A stretch of DNA of 64,000 nucleotides, taken from the NCBI GenBank assembly GCA_030077755.1, contig JAQJZZ010000012.1, positions 1,240,001 through 1,304,000 of the forward strand, written 5' to 3'. This document shows positions 49,873 through 62,770 of this stretch, one piece after another (the stretch's first letter is position 1; the number at the start of each line of letters is the position of its first letter). Source of the DNA: Filosporella fistucella. Taxonomy: Eukaryota; Ascomycota; Leotiomycetes; Helotiales. The notes under the pieces were generated by a model that had not been told where the DNA came from, did no database searches, and saw only the letters and a program-made list of their open reading frames with translations. The position numbers and the translations under genes were made by a program.

Positions 49873-50543
49873 AAGCCTACCTAAGGGTTAGTGAGGGAAT
49901 TTAGAGGAGAAAGACGAGGGAGGCGCTGGAGAAGAGAAGTTAGAGGGTTGTTTTTTGTACACCGATACCTATACCTGGAAAAATACCTTCGAACCATTTT
50001 ATAATTCCTCTTCGTCACCAAAGCCTTGAACATGTGCTCCTACTTCTCATTTTATATTCTATGGAAAGGCACGTCTTGAAATGTAAGAAGAGATCAGCCA
50101 ACCGGATATCCCCAAATATGGAACGATTATAACCATGGGTTTCTGCGATGCAACACTTTCTCACCACCGAATGAACGGCCAAATAGTCACACCTATTGAG
50201 AAAACATGCATTCAGAAGGAAATCATTCCGATTGAAAAATGGTTCAAGGCGAAAAAATCCATGGCTTTGATGCTCTGAACATTTGTTTAGCAAATTAACA
50301 GGCATATCGGTGGACAGCTAGAGGCTCTAGAACAGATCAGCTCAAGTCTGACAGTATCCAATTACTATGTATCTCATTAGTCAACCTATGAGTGTCCAGA
50401 CAGACTAGCCCTAGAGCAACGTAGTAGAGGAGAACATCTCTCACGATCGCGTTACTTAGTATCAAGACATTTAAAGACTTTTCATTATATGTAGAATTTC
50501 GAAAAGAAATCTGAAGTAATTTCCGCTTACTTCGTGACCCCAC
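49873..50543. other. intergenic region downstream of the NRPS
   Basis: 670 bases, presumably including the NRPS 3' UTR; nothing recognisable. Confidence 0.45.
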
Positions 50544-53500
50544 CTACTTCACTGCCTCTCTTGCATTAAGAAATCCACTTCGAACCAAAGAATCGACATT
50601 CTTTCCAATTATACGTAACAACTCTTCATTCCTTCCTCCTGACCCCACTTCCTTGGCCCGGGTTGATTTCCCCAGATTTCCTTCCGGACTGATAAGATGT
50701 GCGACTGGCCATAAGGGATGTGCTTCAGTTTCTTGATTTATTTGGATTTGCACTCGGCTTTTCCATTCTTGGGCGCTTACTGGCTGGATATGATAACCGG
50801 CATGAGCGATGACAGCATTCCAGAAATCTTGCATACCAATACCATCAACCATCTTGATTTTGGCACCCGGCTCAGTTTGTGTTTGAAGCAAGCTATCTAT
50901 TGTTGAACGTGCCACTCTGTCGGCGCTTGATATCTCGAGCCAGTCGCTCTTGTCAGGGAGTGGATACAAACCAAGGCGTATTGCGCCGGCCACATATCTC
51001 CAGATGAAATCGCCAGCATTGGCAATGCCTTCTTGTGATGTGCCCATGACGAGACCCGGTTCCACGATCGATATATGTGGAGAGCGTCCTACCCTTGCCT
51101 CTCTTTGTGCAAATCTCTTTACCAGAGCTTCTGCAAGGAACTTGCTTTGACTGTAGCCGTCCAGAGTTGACAATTTGGCCAGCGTGGATTCCGTCTTCTC
51201 AGAGGGATCGAAACTCCGCCCCCCAGTGACGTACACAAGCTTGGTCTGTAATTGAGAATGATGTATAGCCCTGAGAATTTCAAATGTCGAATCAACATTC
51301 GCAGCCTTCAGTGCATGATAGTCGCTTGTCCAATTTACCGAAGCTCCATTGTGGATAATGGCATCCACGTTTCCTAATTGGGACCATTGATGTTGTGTCA
51401 AGCCCAACATGGTCTTAGAGAGATCACCAGTCCATACTTCAAGCTTTGAAACAAACCCACTCGTGGACCATTGTGCAGCTTGCGCAGCGTCTTCAAGGCG
51501 TTGCAATGCATTTTGGGCGTTTAAAGCGCGTACATGGGCAACAACCTTATTCACACCAGGATGTGCCACCAGTTGTCGCAATATTTGAGTTCCTAAGTAT
51601 CCCGTCCCGCCAGTCAGAAATACAACACCTATCCGACATTGAAGAGATTCTAGCTTGAAATCCCGCAACCTGAATTCTTCTAACAAGTCTACTGCTAAGT
51701 TTTGGACTGGAGCAACTCCTGCCCTCGACTTCTTGATGTAGTCGGCTATATCTGATATCTTGGTCTTGTGACTGACGAGGATGGACACAGGCACAATAAC
51801 ACTGAATATTCTCTTCATACCAGCTGCGAGACTCATCACTTTGATTGAATCAATCCCGACATCAGCGAGCTTCGCGTCAAATCCGACGAATGTAGTCTCT
51901 TTTTTGGAAATTTCAGCAGGAAACATATCTGCGATAAGCTTGCTTATTTCCATGGCGATTGTATCGCTTTTAGGGATCGGTTGGGCCTGTCTGTCTTCGG
52001 GCTCATGCAACGTAGGGAAGCGTGCCGTGAGACCGTGGATCCAAGCGCCCAGTCTTGAACGGTCGAGTTTGCCAGAGGTATGGAGTGGCAGTTTTTCGAT
52101 GGCAATCCAGAACAACGGCACCATATACGAGGGAACTCTCTCTCTCAAATGCTCCGAGAGGATATTCCAGTTGAATCCTTGACCTTCATGCCTTGCATCT
52201 TGTACAATTTCGGTGTTTTGGATCTTCCCTGAGTACAATAGATGTTCAAACTCAACCAAAGCTGTAATTGTGTCCTTGTATGGGCCGCTACTAGGTAAAA
52301 CGACGAGGACATTACGTACATCCGGGTGACTCAGGAGATGATGCTCAATATCCCCCAACTCGATACGCTGGCCTCGCAATTTGATTCTAGTATCCTTCCT
52401 ACCGATATAATTTATCGAGCTGTCAGGATTGTATTTGACCAAGTCACCAGTCTTGTAATGACGGCCTGGACTTCGTACGAGAGGAGTGTTAAATTTCAAG
52501 CTGTCGATGAAACATCGACTCGTTCGCTCTGGGTCATTTAGGTAGCCTTTCGCAATAGCCGGGCCTTCGATGATAAGTTCTCCAATAGCACCAATTGGGA
52601 GGATTCGACTCGAATTCGTTGGATCGACAACCCAGCTTACAGCTCCGACTGCATTGCCGATGTTTGATGGACTTGTGTCTCGGGAGATATTGCTATTGAC
52701 AAGGTTTGTAACACAACATTCTGTAGTGCCATAACCATTGATCAAATGAACTCGATTAGCCCATGTCGTGATGGCTTTCGAAGTCAAAGGCTCGCCTCCC
52801 AGTATCAATCGACGCAGTGAAGGGACATCATCTGGAGATATCGAACTAACAAAAGAAGGGGTGAGATCAGCAGTATTGACATTCATTCTTGAGATGGCAC
52901 CAATTATATCGGAACTTCTCTCCTCTTCGGATGGAATGCAGAGACATCCTCCGGTCATGAGAGTAGTCAAAATATCCTCAACACTGGTATCAAAGCTGTA
53001 AGACGCGAATTGCAAGAATCGAGAAGTCTCATCGAAGCAAAGGGCTTTCGCATGATCCCTCGCGCCTGCACAGTATGCTCCGTGTTGAATGCAAGTTCCT
53101 TTGGGATCTCCCGTGCTTCCAGAGGTGAAAATTATGTACAGATCATCTTCCGGACTAATCACCTGAGAAGAGGGTACTGTTTCGTCCGATAGATGTGCAA
53201 CAGTGAGATCGCTAATGATGACGGTCTTGACTTCTGGGAATGAGACTGAGCATAGTTCTCCGAGCTCGGTAGAGCAAAGAATGATGCTTGTGTCTAATTG
53301 GCTGATAATAGAAACCAGTCTCTGCACTGGATTCCGCGGATCTAAAGGCACAAAGGCCGCACCCGCTTTGATTATGGCCAGTATGGCAACGACAGCCCAT
53401 TTTGATTTGTTGAACAGCACAGGGACTTTTGATCCAACTCCCATACCTCGACGTATGAGTTCCTGAGCGAGTTTTGAAACAATCCTATCCAGTTCCCCAC

Positions 53501-56500
53501 GTGTTAAGTCTCCATCCCAAGAACAAATTGCCGCGGCATGGGGATTCTGCAGCATAGTCTTCTCCACCAAATTATGAACACATATCTCCATAGGTGCTGG
53601 AATTTTGGCATTCCAACGTTGTATGTCACTTGCGTCCACCGGGCTGATCGTGTTGATTTCGTAGATGGATTTATCTGCTTCTTCGTGACAGAGCTGCTGC
53701 AAGATATGCTCGAAGTGCCGGACAACCCTACGTAACTGAACTTCTGGAACTACGTTTGGATCATAAATGGCTTTTGTCTTCAACCCAAACGGTTCCACCG
53801 AGCATTCCATAATCAAAGCGTAAGTGTCAAATACGTCCGCATTGATGAATTTTTCAACCCTTTGGCCGAGGAATGAACCGTCGATGTCAAAATCAACTTT
53901 TGGTTGTATCACCAAAAGATTCTGAAAGTTGCATGCAGCTTTCACCCTCTCGTTGATTAATCGTATTCTCGACAGACCAAGCTGTTCAAAAGGCATCGCC
54001 TCAATCTCACTGGCTTCTACGGAGCGTAGAAAGTCAGCAACAGACAGCTGCGGGTCAAGATGAGTTCGAACTGGCACTGTTGTGATCGTTGGTCCGACAA
54101 TAGAAGTCAAATCTGCATATGGCCCTGTTCTACCTGACAAAGTCGCCCCGAACACCACATCGTCAGCATTGGCATAGGTGCCAATGGTAATTGCCCACGC
54201 CGCCCTGATCAAGCTCGATGTCCGCAAATTAGATTGTTCCTTCCGCTCAAACGATATATCGTGCTCGACGATAGCATTTGGGCGTGGTCTATAACCGGCG
54301 GCAGTAGCAGGAAAGATAACAGGCTCCCCTTCGCCTAACTTAGCTTCCCAAAAGGATTTTCCTTCCTCGACATCAAAGTTCTGTATAATGTCCACGAAAA
54401 TATTGAACGGGATATGATTTCTTTGATCTCGGATTTTCCCACAGGCTTTGGACATGTAAGTTTCCTCAACGTGTTGGAGGGTCAATCGCATAGACCATGC
54501 ATCATAACAAGCATGGTGCATAGTCCATACAAAATATATCTGGGAGAGTGTCCCTGTAGTGCAGGTTATGATGGCGTATCGACTGAGAGGTGCCCCGAGT
54601 TGAAATGGAACGCTTTTATCCATTCTTAAAAACTTCCCCAAATCGTCATGTGATCTCCAGATGATTTTTTCGTTTGTTACTGCCTGCATCAAGCCGCTAG
54701 CTTCAGTCTGCAATATTTTTGTCCGTAGTATCGGAGTAGCGGCCACTACTGTATCCCATGCTGCTCGAAAGTTTTTAAGATCTTTTACCAGCTCGTTTGA
54801 TAGTTGAAAGACATGTTGTGCAACATATGTCCCCGGGTGACTTATCGACAAGGCCATAATTCCTTGCTGGAATGGGGTGCACGGGTATATGTCACAGATT
54901 TCGATCGTTTCGCTGTAGCATTTAGATTGGTCATTAAGAATCAATGATAGCGTGGCTTGGTCTTTAACCAAAGAGAACGCCGGAACTGACTTCTTTCGAT
55001 CCTCTATTTGATTCTGCGAAACCTCAGCCACTTCAGCTAGCTCCGATAGGGTTGAGCTTTTGAACACTTTTGCCACCGAGAGCACAAGTCCCGCTTCACG
55101 CGCCTCAGCTACAAGTCTCATGGCAAGAATGGAATCTCCCCCAAGTCGGATGAAATTATGGTGTTTGCTAATGGTGTCGGGCCCGATATGCAGGATCGTC
55201 GACCATAACTGCTGTATACAAATCTCTTTCTCTGTAGCAGGGTGCGAGTAGTCTATTTGGTGTCCAGAATGAGCAAGAAGATCTGTGGGTGACAGTTGTG
55301 TAGCATATGCTTCCAGGCTTTTCCTGTCGGTTTTCCCAGACGTCGTGTGAGGCATGTAGTTCAACGGAATATATACCTTGGGTATCATATATCTGGGTAG
55401 TATCTGGTGCAGCCCGTCCAGTATACTCTTGATGGTCGATAGACTCAAAGGATTGTGTCTGACCAGCCTGGTCGAACAGTACTCTTGCAGTAGATCATCA
55501 GAGGGATCAGGAGCTTGATATATGAAGGCTGCTAGAAATGCCTTCCTTTCTACAGGATTGGCGACAACAACGGCAATATCTACCAAGTTTGGTATTTTTT
55601 TACGCATATGAGATTCGATCTCACCAGTCTCGATTCGTTGACCGTTACTATTCATGTCAGCACCGTCATCAACAATGAGGAAAGCTGTACTTACATTTTG
55701 ACTTGAGTGTCTTTGCGCCTAATGTATTTGAAAGAAGACGAGTCAATATTCCATCTGACGAGATCACCAGTTTTGTACCATCTCTTGCAGGTGGATCCTT
55801 CTTGTTGTAACGTGTGTGGCGTGGGGATGAAAGATGCCTTTGTCTTTGCAGTATCATTGAGGTATCCCCTAGCAAGTTGAGGTCCTCCGATCAGCAGCTC
55901 ACCGATGCTCCCAGGCTGGACTTGATTCATTGCTTCATCGACAATTGTGTAAGATCCTAAAATAGGAGACCCAATGATAGAAGGATCGATGCCTTTGCTC
56001 CGGACTTCATTGACAATACAGACAACACAACATTCCGTCGGACCATACCCTTCAAACAAGCGCACCTTTCCTACCCAACGGTCAAGATCGTCATGCACAA
56101 GTTGCTCTCCACCTATAGACAATGTCCTGAGGGTAGGAATGGAGTCTGGTTCGATGAGCCTGGCGAACGATGGAGTCATGAATGAGCAGTTTGCTTGTAG
56201 TAGATTGATTGCTGCCACAACATTGTTCATCTTCTCGTGCTCTGAGGGGATGCAGATACATCCACCGACACTAAGTGTGATCAATATCTCTAATATGCAG
56301 GCATCAAAGGTATATGAAGAGATTTGGAGCATGCGAGTTGTCGAGTCCATACCCAAGGCTGCTGAAAGATAGTGTGAAGTTGTAGAGCAAGTACTGTGCT
56401 CGATCACACATCCCTTTGGAGTACCGCTGCTTCCAGAAGTGAAAATTACTAATCATGGTTAGTTGTCTAGATGTTGGTCTACCCACAAAAGATTGGATGA

Positions 56501-58555
56501 AAGCTAAATACCATAGCAAGCGTTCTCGGGTCTAACAATGTCCCATTGTTTTGCATCAACCGCAGGCAACCCTTCCAATGAAGCTTTGTGAACTCCTATC
56601 GTCTCCTGTGCAATGGTTGAGAATGTACCAGAAAACTTGTCGGAGCACAGCAGAAAATTTGCCCCTGTCTGCTCCATTAGAACTTGGAGACGTGATCTGG
56701 GGTGTGTTGGATCCAGAGATACAAAAACGCCACCTGCTTTCAAAACTGCTATCATCGAAACAATTGCCCACATAGACCTCTCAAACATCAACGCCACAAC
56801 GACCTCGGGCCCGACTTTGGATTGACGAAGTCGATGGCCGAGAAGATCTGACAGTCGGTCCAGCTCTCTGTAGGTCATCTCGCCATCCCATGATACAATA
56901 GCCTGGTTGGACATTCTGCCTTGGGAATTGCGTGAGATTATCTCGTGGATGCAGGCATCTACCCTTTCAGCTCCAGTCTGGATTACCGTTGCGGGGACAC
57001 GGATAGCATTTGTTGCGGCTCTTAGCAGTTGAATACTCTCGAGTGGTGCCCTAGGATGAACCGAGAATTGAAGAATAATGTTCTGAAATTGGCGTAACAG
57101 CAAACGGATATCGTCCCTTGGGATCCGTTTCGAGTCAAAACTCGCGTTGGCGACGAAGCCATCATCAGCAAGATCACATTGCATCATCAGTGCGTAGGCA
57201 TTTAATCTGGCCCAGTGATCGCTTGTATTGCTTCGATTGTTGAATAAGCTATCGCTACTGCCAACTTGCTTTGGTTGAATGACGAGGAGATTTTCAAAGC
57301 TACAAGATTTTGCGGCATCTGGTCCAAAGCGCCGAATGTTCTGCAAGCCAACGTGCTGGTGTGGTTTCATGGCTCTTCGCGTTTCATGAATTACTTCAAA
57401 GAGACCCAGTGGTGTCTGGTGATTATGGAGGACAACTCGCATGGGGACAGTCGTAAACGTGGGACCATTTATTCTTTTGATTCCAGCAAGGTCTAGGTTA
57501 CGACCTGCGAGCACCATTCCGTATGTGGCTTCTTTTGCGTCGGTATAACGGGCAATTAGAAGCGCCCATGCTGCTTGAATAATAGTTGAATGTGTTGCAA
57601 CTGATGTCAAACTCTTCGGTATGTTTAAATCCAGACACATCGAGCTGTCGGCACTGCTCTCTTCAGGTGACTCCTTGGTTGATAAAGGGGGGAAGGCACG
57701 TGATGCGTAATTATTGAGATGCTGTGTCCAAAATTGTGCGCTTGATTTTGACGACATCTTCGCCCTCGCATTGATGTACTTGATGAATACATTGAATTCA
57801 ACAAGTGGATTGCAAGTGCCGCATTTATAGAATTGATCGACCTGTTCGAGTAAAAGTTTCATGGCCCAACCATCAATTACAGCATGACTATAAGCAAATC
57901 AGTAAAGTTACAATGACAAGGATAATAGTACATACTGAAATGTCCACACGAAATGCTTGCTTTGTGACTCTGGGTCAATTACAATAGCATACCTGAGCAT
58001 ATTCGACCCAAAGTCGGGACGGATAGCTCGGTCTCGAGACAAATAATCCTCAAGGTTGGACGAGGCATGCCACTCAATTTCCTTTGGTTCCAAGACAACT
58101 TGAATCAAACCAACATTCTTTGGCTGGATAAACACAGTCCGGAGAGTGGAATTGTTTTTGACGCAAGTCTGCCATGCTGCCTTGAATCTCGGTATATCGA
58201 TGTCTGCTGATAGGCGGCATATAATTTGTGGTATGAAAATTCCATCTTGTTTCATTGACAGCGCGACGAGTCCTTCTTGAAGCGGTGTGCTCGGATATGC
58301 GTCGACGATCCTGATATCAGATTCAAGCAATTTATAGGCTTCTAGTAGATCTCTTTTTGTTTCCAGCAGTAAGAACGGTTCAATCTCTGTTATGTGATCC
58401 TCATCCACAGCTTTCGTTTTGCTGTCACACGGTGAGCATTGAACGATGGTATGTGGTGTATGTAGGTGTGGCTCTTGTATTCCGTGGCAACATCCACAAA
58501 GTCCGTGAATTGGGGTTTCAGTGGCCATGTTAACTTTTCTATAACCTACTGTCAT
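50544..58555 (-). CDS. two-module non-ribosomal peptide synthetase, C-A-T-C-A-T-R
   Basis: Exons 58555-57936, 57887-56512, 56448-55695 and 55647-50544 join in phase to 2617 residues. Residues 50-95 look like an inter-module linker running into C1 (DAYPSTPLQEG; the intron-1 junction rebuilds HHAVIDG at 207-213). A1 is at about 515-1000 (VIFTSGSSGTPKG, GYGPTECC, NGQRIETGEIE), T1 LGGDSI with Ser at about 1089, and C2 at about 1165-1590 (YPCTPFQQG; HHACYDA at 1294-1300, last Gly replaced by Ala). A2 is at about 1610-2120 (IIFTSGSTGDPKG, GYGTTECC, RGQRIELGDIE), T2 VGIDSI with Ser at about 2184, and a terminal reductase R from about 2255 (TGGTGYLG; catalytic Tyr2415 and Lys2419 in YSQSK). The chain should be released reductively as an aldehyde or alcohol rather than hydrolysed. 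By eye the ten-residue codes are D-A-L-F-S-G-G-V-V-K (A1) and D-T-E-D-I-G-G-V-T-K (A2); substrates are not assigned. All catalytic motifs are open, unlike the neighbouring genes. The first ATG is taken; a second is at 58528. Confidence 0.95.
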
Positions 58556-60635
58556 TCAGTACGACGGAATGGATAGATGCAAAGATGTTTAATACTCATG
58601 CGATATTTCTCCTGAGGGGAGGGATGGAATAAAATCCGAGAACAAGTCTTCGAAAATAACTCAATACTTGAATTACCGGATACCTAGAAACCAAGTCTTC
58701 CTCCACGTGAGTTTTACATACACATTTAGTATTATGAAGAGTCGATAGTACTTTTTCTCTCATCACGTAATATTGGCTATTCGTCTACAGGAGAAACACG
58801 CCACCGTACCAGGAATACTCTCAAATAGGACAAATGATCCTCAGCTATATATGAAAATAGTTTCTGCAAGCGCTAGAAGCCGCTGAAATATTCTTCATTT
58901 GGTTTCTGGAGAGTCAGACATAACGCACCAACACAACATGTGTTGCGAAAACAATGTGCTCCTCAGCTCCATCCGCATCGAAGTCAACATTATAAGCTTT
59001 GTTGGACTAAGTCCAGCTGCGAGCTCCAATGAAGAATCTCCCCTCGGGTATCATTAGAAGGTTGTATAAGGTGGCGCGAGATCGATCTCGGAAATTTGCT
59101 ACTTTACAAAGACAATTCTTACACCGCCGCACATACCGTGAACCCGGGCGTTGTGAGGATGTACAAATTGTGGGAGGAGCTTTGCAGCACACTTTTAAAC
59201 AGCCGACAAGTGGAACACCGCCTTCGCGGGGGTACTCGTGTATATTGTTTTCGATCCTTGATGAGCGGCGTAGCAAGGATTCGATTGCATGCTTCGCAGT
59301 CTTCACTGGGTATGGGGGAACTTGAAGCACCTCCAATGACAGACCTTGCACCGCTTTACAATGATTTATAAGGATGTTGATGGCCAGATAATGCTGTATG
59401 ACTACCTAGGTAGGAGATCTCAATAGATTGGACATCAATATCCCGTCTAGTCCAGACCAAGGTCTTGTTTCTCTTTTGTTTTCCAACGCAGTGGATTGAT
59501 TAGGTTGACAGAATCTCCTCATTAACCCACTATTCCTGCTGCTCATTACGAGCCTGCGCATTGCATTTTCTATTAACCGGGAACATAAAGGTAATTCTCT
59601 GTCTCAGGACAAGACAAACAAGACAACACAAGACAAACCAAAAGACATGGGTCCATCGACGTTATCCTCAATTGAATCAATTACCTAGATTGGCTAGTGA
59701 CCCTTGACGCGCAGGATTTAGGAGAGGGAAGTAGGGTCGAATAAGAAGCCTTCCGCAGTGCCGTGACATGGACATTGATATCGTGGACGACATTTGAAAA
59801 TTCCCGTCTCGTCATGATTCAAGATCAAGCGATTCTAGATCGTTGAAGATCGGCTGTCCCGCTTGCCCGGTCCGTGCCGTAAACGCACCAGCACTAGTAC
59901 AGTACCGGTACCTAGGTAGTAGGTACTTAGTACTATATCCCTGTACTGTACCAGCTGGATGGCTTTGGTTAGCTCGTTTAGATAGGTACTTGTGCCTAGG
60001 TAGGCTACCTTAGGTAAGGTACTGCACCGTACTATACATAGTAGATAAGTACCTACCTAGTTATATTTGGTTCATGCACAGACATACGAAAGGAAAGTCA
60101 GGTGAAGTAAGGTCGTTTACCTACCTATAGTAGTGCATAAATCAAAAGGTATTAATTAGAAGTAATTCTGCCGTTTCTAGCATCAGATGCATATCATAAT
60201 TTAACTTTGCCTACACGCGCCCAGCTTAACAGACACCGAACACCCACACCTCATGCTAAGACAATAGCCATACCCCAGGCGAGCTGAAATGTCACTGCCA
60301 ACCGACTCCGCCTCTGTCCCCTCGATCAAATTTAATTATACCTAGGTATCATAGGGTACCTGGGCATCTAAGGTATGGCTGAGGAGGAATTAATTTGGTG
60401 AGATCACATGTAACTGCGTGAGTTCATTCACATATTCGTCTGAACCAGATCATGCAGGAGGTATGTGATACGATATGTGCCGCTTGAAAATTTTCACTTC
60501 TGAGCACATTTTTTGTGGACCTATGTGTCTTGCAAGCAATTCCACTTATGTCTATCTGTCTGTCTGTTTGTTTGTGTACCTTCTTCTCCCATTGATTCCA
60601 AAGCCAAAGCCAAAGTGCAGAGCAAATCTGTCAGA
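58556..60635. promoter_or_regulatory. divergent region between NRPS and MFS transporter
   Basis: 2.1 kb shared by the two divergent genes. No gene is supported: the overlapping ORFs at 59007-59371 on both strands have no recognisable domain. The TACCTAGGTA palindrome occurs at 59403-59412, 59909-59918 and 60339-60348, with a GCCTAGGTAGGCTACCTTAGGTAAGGTAC tract near 59994-60022 cut from the same words. No remnant of an adenylation domain is visible upstream of the NRPS start. Confidence 0.5.
59403..60348. repeat. cluster of TACCTAGGTA palindromes
   Basis: Three perfect copies (59403-59412, 59909-59918, 60339-60348) plus several half sites (TACCTACCTAG, GTGCCTAGGTAGG) within 950 bp. A fourth perfect copy lies at 5171-5180, and AT-rich TACCT/AGGTA words are common in intergenic DNA here. 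It may be a regulator site or a genome-wide repeat word. Confidence 0.6.
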
Positions 60636-62475
60636 ATGAGTACCCCAATAACGTCTCCGAATTCTAGGGATCTCCGTAATGAACCCATCTTGATCAGATG
60701 GCGCTCATCAACGTGGTTTATTATCATCACGGTTTGCGTAGCTGCATTCAGCGTATGGCTCTCTTTCTCATTATCGCCATTCAAAAATTGCTGATGAAGA
60801 ATTTAGGATGCATTCATCTATGGAGTGGTTTGTTTCTCTCACTGCACCCCCTACGCTGCAAGAACTTACCAAGAAAGATCATTCCCGTCTTTCCATACTC
60901 GCTTAAGACGCGCTTTGGAATGCCAGATGAGGATGGTAACGACCCCCCCCCTTTCAAGGTTTTGCTTTCTGTTCCAACAATTATTGCTGATTTAGATGAT
61001 AGTTCAATACTGGAACTCGTCTCTCCTGGCCTCTTTCGGAGCAGCGCAATTCATTTTCGCTCGTGAGTAGAGCTTAATCAGATACCTATCTGTTGAAAGA
61101 GAATCATAATACTGACATTCCTAGCCGTCTTCGGGCACTTCGCAGATCGGAGTGACTCCAGAAGATTGCCTTTACTATTTGGATTCTTCGGCAACGCTGC
61201 AGCCACCTTACTCCTTTATCTCGCAAGAAATGTCTGGATGTTGGTATTAAGTCGATTTTTACAGGGCTTGTCGGCAGCGGTCGTATACACAGTTGGCTTT
61301 GCACTGGTGGCAGATACGGTTGGGCAGAAGAATATTGGGCAGTGGATGGGTTTGATCATCAGTAGTCTCAATGTGGGCATGAGTAAGCAAATTTTCTTTT
61401 CTTATCAAGACTCCAGATAGCATGTTTGCTGCTTTGCAGGATGAAAATGTTAAAATCTTTCAGTGGTGAGCCCTTCACTAGGTGGAATTCTATACGACAA
61501 CTTTGGATATGAGTCCTTATTCATTGCAGTCTTTCTCCTGATTGCTCTTGATGTATCCTTACGGTTGGTCATGATAGAGAAGAAAGTTGCAATGAAGTTG
61601 CATGAGCAACAACAAAACTTAATCTCTGAGCCGAACGGCGAGTACGGTACATTTACACCTTCTCAGACTGATGTTTCCCATCCAGCCACGCCTATTTCGA
61701 CTACAGCTGCGCTCGCAACTATCTCTCCAACGCAGACTACAGCCCTGCTTTCTTCGCCAACACAGGGCGAGTTGACCAAAGTTGACCACCCGCTTGTAAT
61801 TCTTCTCAAATCTCCCAGGATTCTGACCTCGATGTATGGTGCCCTTGTAACCGTAACTGTCCTCGTCGCCTTCGATGCTGCGCTCCCCATTTTCGTTGCA
61901 CGACAGTTTGGTTGGGGTCCTACTGGTGGGGGTCTAATATTCTTGACTATCACATTACCGATTTTCGCTGCTCCTTTGGCTGGCAGGTTAGCGGACCGCT
62001 ATCCAGCAGCTTGGCTTGTCGCAACGTGGTTCGCGCTCTCCGGAGGATTGACTGTGATGTTATGTTTGGTTACAAACAAGGGGCTCAGTCCATGTGTACA
62101 GAAGCTTATATTGTGTGCGCTGTTGACATTATATGGTGAGTTAGCTCTTCATTCTTTGCCTTGTCTTCCCATTCATCAGTCACAGGATTTGCACGCACAT
62201 TTGGTTCTTCTCCTCTTGGCGCCGATCTTTCCCGCGCCGTTGCCAGTATGGAAGCCGCAAGTCCAGGTGTTTTCGGTGGCAAAGACGCTACGGCTCAGGT
62301 TTACTCTCTATACACAAGTGCGAGTGCTGCTGGTGTGTTGGTTGGGCCTGTATGGGCTGATATTGTATATGGAAGGTGGGGATGGTCAACTTTGGTGATT
62401 AGTTTAGGGCTGCTAAGTGCAAGTGTCGGCGTCTTGGTGGTATGTATAAAGTCTTTGCGCATGAAGAGGAGCTAG
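60636..62475 (+). CDS. MFS drug:H+ antiporter-type transporter (DHA1, 12-TMS)
   Basis: Seven exons (60636-60752, 60807-60827, 60878-60935, 61003-61062, 61125-61382, 61464-62135, 62186-62475) join in phase to 491 residues. Exon 2 is only 21 nt. TM1 begins TWFIIITVCVAAFS and continues DAFIYGV-IIPVFPYSL across introns. Motif A is FGHFADRSDSRRLPLLFG, then RFLQGLSAAVVYTVGFALVADTVG, the antiporter-type SPSLGGILYDNFGY, and the second-half motif AGRLADRYP. The central loop is Ser/Thr/Pro-rich. The layout fits fungal multidrug or metabolite exporters of the DHA1/VMAT-like group. Divergent orientation next to the NRPS makes it the natural candidate exporter of the peptide product; this is inference from position. 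Confidence 0.9.
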
Positions 62476-62760
62476 TGGGAGAAGATACTAATATATTGCT
62501 AGTTGATATTCAAGCAGAGTATTATTGTACTAAAAGGAAATGAAGAAGAGGTAGAAGCTATAATCTAAAAACCTTATTATAATAGTATTATAATACAAAT
62601 AATTAATAATTCAATATAACTTTTAAATATTAAAAATGAGAAACATATATAAAGAATTAAAGGTAATAATAAGAAAGTATATTGTATAAGACAAGGGAAG
62701 ACTAATAGCTCTAAGAATAATTTTCCAATTGCTGCTTGTTGCATTTGAGCGCCTGAAGCA
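62476..62760. other. AT-rich block
   Basis: A strongly AT-rich stretch (TATTATAATAG, AATTAATAATT and similar) between the transporter and the broken hydrolase. Protein-like hydrolase sequence ends where it begins, suggesting an insertion or heavy mutation. Confidence 0.45.
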
Positions 62761-62770
62761 TCGGCAAATA

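Noticed and set aside
59007..59371. Overlapping ORFs of 91-114 codons on both strands upstream of the NRPS
   Set aside because: No recognisable domain in any frame and the open frames on both strands mirror each other; not enough to call a gene.
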